DNA from: an uncultured Alphaproteobacteria bacterium
Lineage (GTDB): Bacteria > Pseudomonadota > Alphaproteobacteria > HIMB59
DNA length: 64,000 nt
Direction of reading: 5' to 3'
Assembly: GCA_902610175.1 (NCBI GenBank)
Contig: CACLUR010000002.1
Coordinates: forward strand, 107,116 to 171,115
The notes under the pieces are model-generated. The model was not told the origin of the DNA and made no database searches. It was given only the letters and a program-made list of their open reading frames with translations. Both the position numbers and the translations under genes were made by a program. Below, in pieces: positions 63,107 through 64,000 of the stretch; position 1 is the stretch's first letter, and each line of letters begins with the position of its first letter.

Positions 63107-64000
63107 TTAAGTTAATTCTGTTTCTCTGTAAGAAGATGTATCTTCCATTAACAATTTAGTATCAATATTTATACCTAAACCTTCATTGTCCTCTATTTTG
63201 ACAAATCCATCTTTTATTTCATAGTTTTGATTACTAAATTTTAATGAGTATGGAATATATTCAGGAAAAAATTCTGCCATTTCTGTATTTGTAAAACTCA
63301 TACATACATGTACCATCGCAGATGCTGCAATTGACATAGAATTCCAACAATGAGGAGAAACTGTAACTTTTTTTTCATTAGATAATTTGATTATTTTTAT
63401 CATATCAATAATTCCCCCAACGCCTGAAATATCTGGATTGAAAATATCAACTGCATCCAAAGCTAAAGTTTCAATAAAATGATTTAATCCACATTGCTTT
63501 TCACCTGAAACAATTCTCAAACTTGTTTTCTCTCTAATATCTTTAAGTGCTCTTGTTGCTTCACCATCAACTGGTTCTTCAAACCAATAAGGTCTAAATT
63601 CTTCAACAAGTGAAGCTAGTTTTAATGATATATTTGTATCTTTAGGGCAGGCTAGATCTAACATAAGAGGTATTTTATAGCCTAAAACATCTCTAATTTT
63701 TGAAACACATTTTGCTGCTTGTTCAACAGTTCTATTTTGAAGTGGATATATTTTAATTCCACCATAACCATCTCTTAGTGTTTCTATACATCTTGATGAT
63801 AAATTTTCATCATTTTTAAAATCCTCACTCCATATTGTTGCATAAACAGGAACTTTTTCTCTATAATCCTTTGATAATATTTTATAAAGAGGTTTTTTTT
63901 CTTTCTTCCCCTCTATATCCCAAAGGCTCATTTCTATAGCACTTGTTGCAGCGGAAAAGTCAATTCCACGATGTCCATCAGCTATTAAATTTGACTCTGT
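63107..64000 (-). CDS. Enolase-superfamily protein (mandelate racemase/dehydratase type), partial
   Basis: C-terminal part of an enolase-superfamily enzyme; the frame stays open to the window edge (the upstream codons read SAATSAIEMSLWDIEGK, the normal family context), so the true start lies beyond 64000. An internal Met at 63931 is not the start. Metal ligands are Asp in MLDLACP, Glu in FEEPVDGEA and Glu in VSGEKQCG; the His-Asp dyad is in IFNPDISGVGG and VSPHCWNSM. This is the mandelate-racemase subgroup, likely a sugar-acid dehydratase. It converges with the methyltransferase-like gene. Confidence 0.87.
   Translation of the reverse strand, partial: TESNLIADGHRGIDFSAATSAIEMSLWDIEGKKEKKPLYKILSKDYREKVPVYATIWSEDFKNDENLSSRCIETLRDGYGGIKIYPLQNRTVEQAAKCVSKIRDVLGYKIPLMLDLACPKDTNISLKLASLVEEFRPYWFEEPVDGEATRALKDIREKTSLRIVSGEKQCGLNHFIETLALDAVDIFNPDISGVGGIIDMIKIIKLSNEKKVTVSPHCWNSMSIAASAMVHVCMSFTNTEMAEFFPEYIPYSLKFSNQNYEIKDGFVKIEDNEGLGINIDTKLLMEDTSSYRETELT

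Noticed and set aside
1-64000. Mobile elements, CRISPR arrays, integrase-linked islands and prophage genes.
   Set aside because: No transposase, integrase, regular repeat array or phage structural gene was seen; both edges and the three tRNA genes lack neighbouring integrases or repeated tRNA ends.

Overview
The window is one contiguous piece of a very AT-rich, tightly packed alphaproteobacterial genome. Most genes touch or overlap: ATGA, TAATG and 8-base overlaps are common, and no stretch over about 260 bases lacks a gene or RNA. The alphaproteobacterial assignment rests on gene order (RNase E/G beside mrcA and prfB; a PCMT-like gene before valS; erpA/dgt/argS/nagZ/scpA/scpB/tatABC/serS followed by yajC-secDF), on the N-extended dCTP deaminase, and on a GAAC-N7-GAAC LexA box. 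Low GC, short intergenic gaps, shortened proteins (RNase E/G, the AsmA-like protein) and genes missing from otherwise conserved blocks suggest a streamlined, probably marine, lineage. I cannot place it further.

Layout. 0-9.2 kb: a leftward run RNase E/G > M48 protease > dCTP deaminase > accB, diverging from rightward mrcA > prfB (programmed +1 frameshift) > a short AsmA-like protein, then a MOSC protein. 9.2-11.3 kb: a small membrane protein and an SOS-controlled umuDC pair. 11.3-19.5 kb: a TrpB2-type synthase, an EamA transporter, tRNA-Asn, a translationally coupled five-gene run (DUF1289, GFA, alpha/beta hydrolase, acyl-CoA synthetase, exonuclease), an MFS transporter, an AhpD-like protein and small unknown genes. 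19.5-25.5 kb: the most interesting region, seven genes that look like an uncharacterised pathway starting from GTP: a GTP cyclohydrolase II with a degenerate N-terminal half, a RibD reductase without its deaminase, a SAM methyltransferase, a GT4 glycosyltransferase, a PTPS/QueD-like protein lacking the usual Cys and one zinc His, a BchC-like dehydrogenase, and a creatininase-family amidohydrolase. tRNA-Cys follows.

25.5-34.7 kb: a GST, a glutamine-synthetase-family enzyme, a leftward four-gene operon (membrane desaturase, PanB-like protein, DUF1800, DUF1501), a small membrane protein, and a carnitine dehydrogenase / gamma-butyrobetaine hydroxylase-like pair. A 256-base gap before the PCMT-like gene can fold into a three-way junction and may hold a small RNA. 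34.9-59.8 kb is housekeeping: valS, ilvD, xthA, erpA, dgt, argS, a 48-residue anchor protein, nagZ, scpAB, an ABC ATPase, tatABC, serS, a DUF815 ATPase, yajC-secDF, uvrA, ssb, gyrA, coaD, tRNA-Lys. 59.8-64 kb: ytoQ, an aldehyde dehydrogenase, a VOC protein, a homocysteine methyltransferase-like protein and a partial enolase-superfamily gene at the right edge.

Links between genes: the DUF1501 protein has a twin-arginine signal and so is a likely client of the TatABC encoded here; SecDF-YajC assists Sec export of proteins such as the M48 protease. UmuDC, UvrA, SSB, XthA and Dgt cover DNA repair and nucleotide-pool functions, but only umuDC shows a visible SOS box. All assignments come from reading motifs and gene order; no database search was run.
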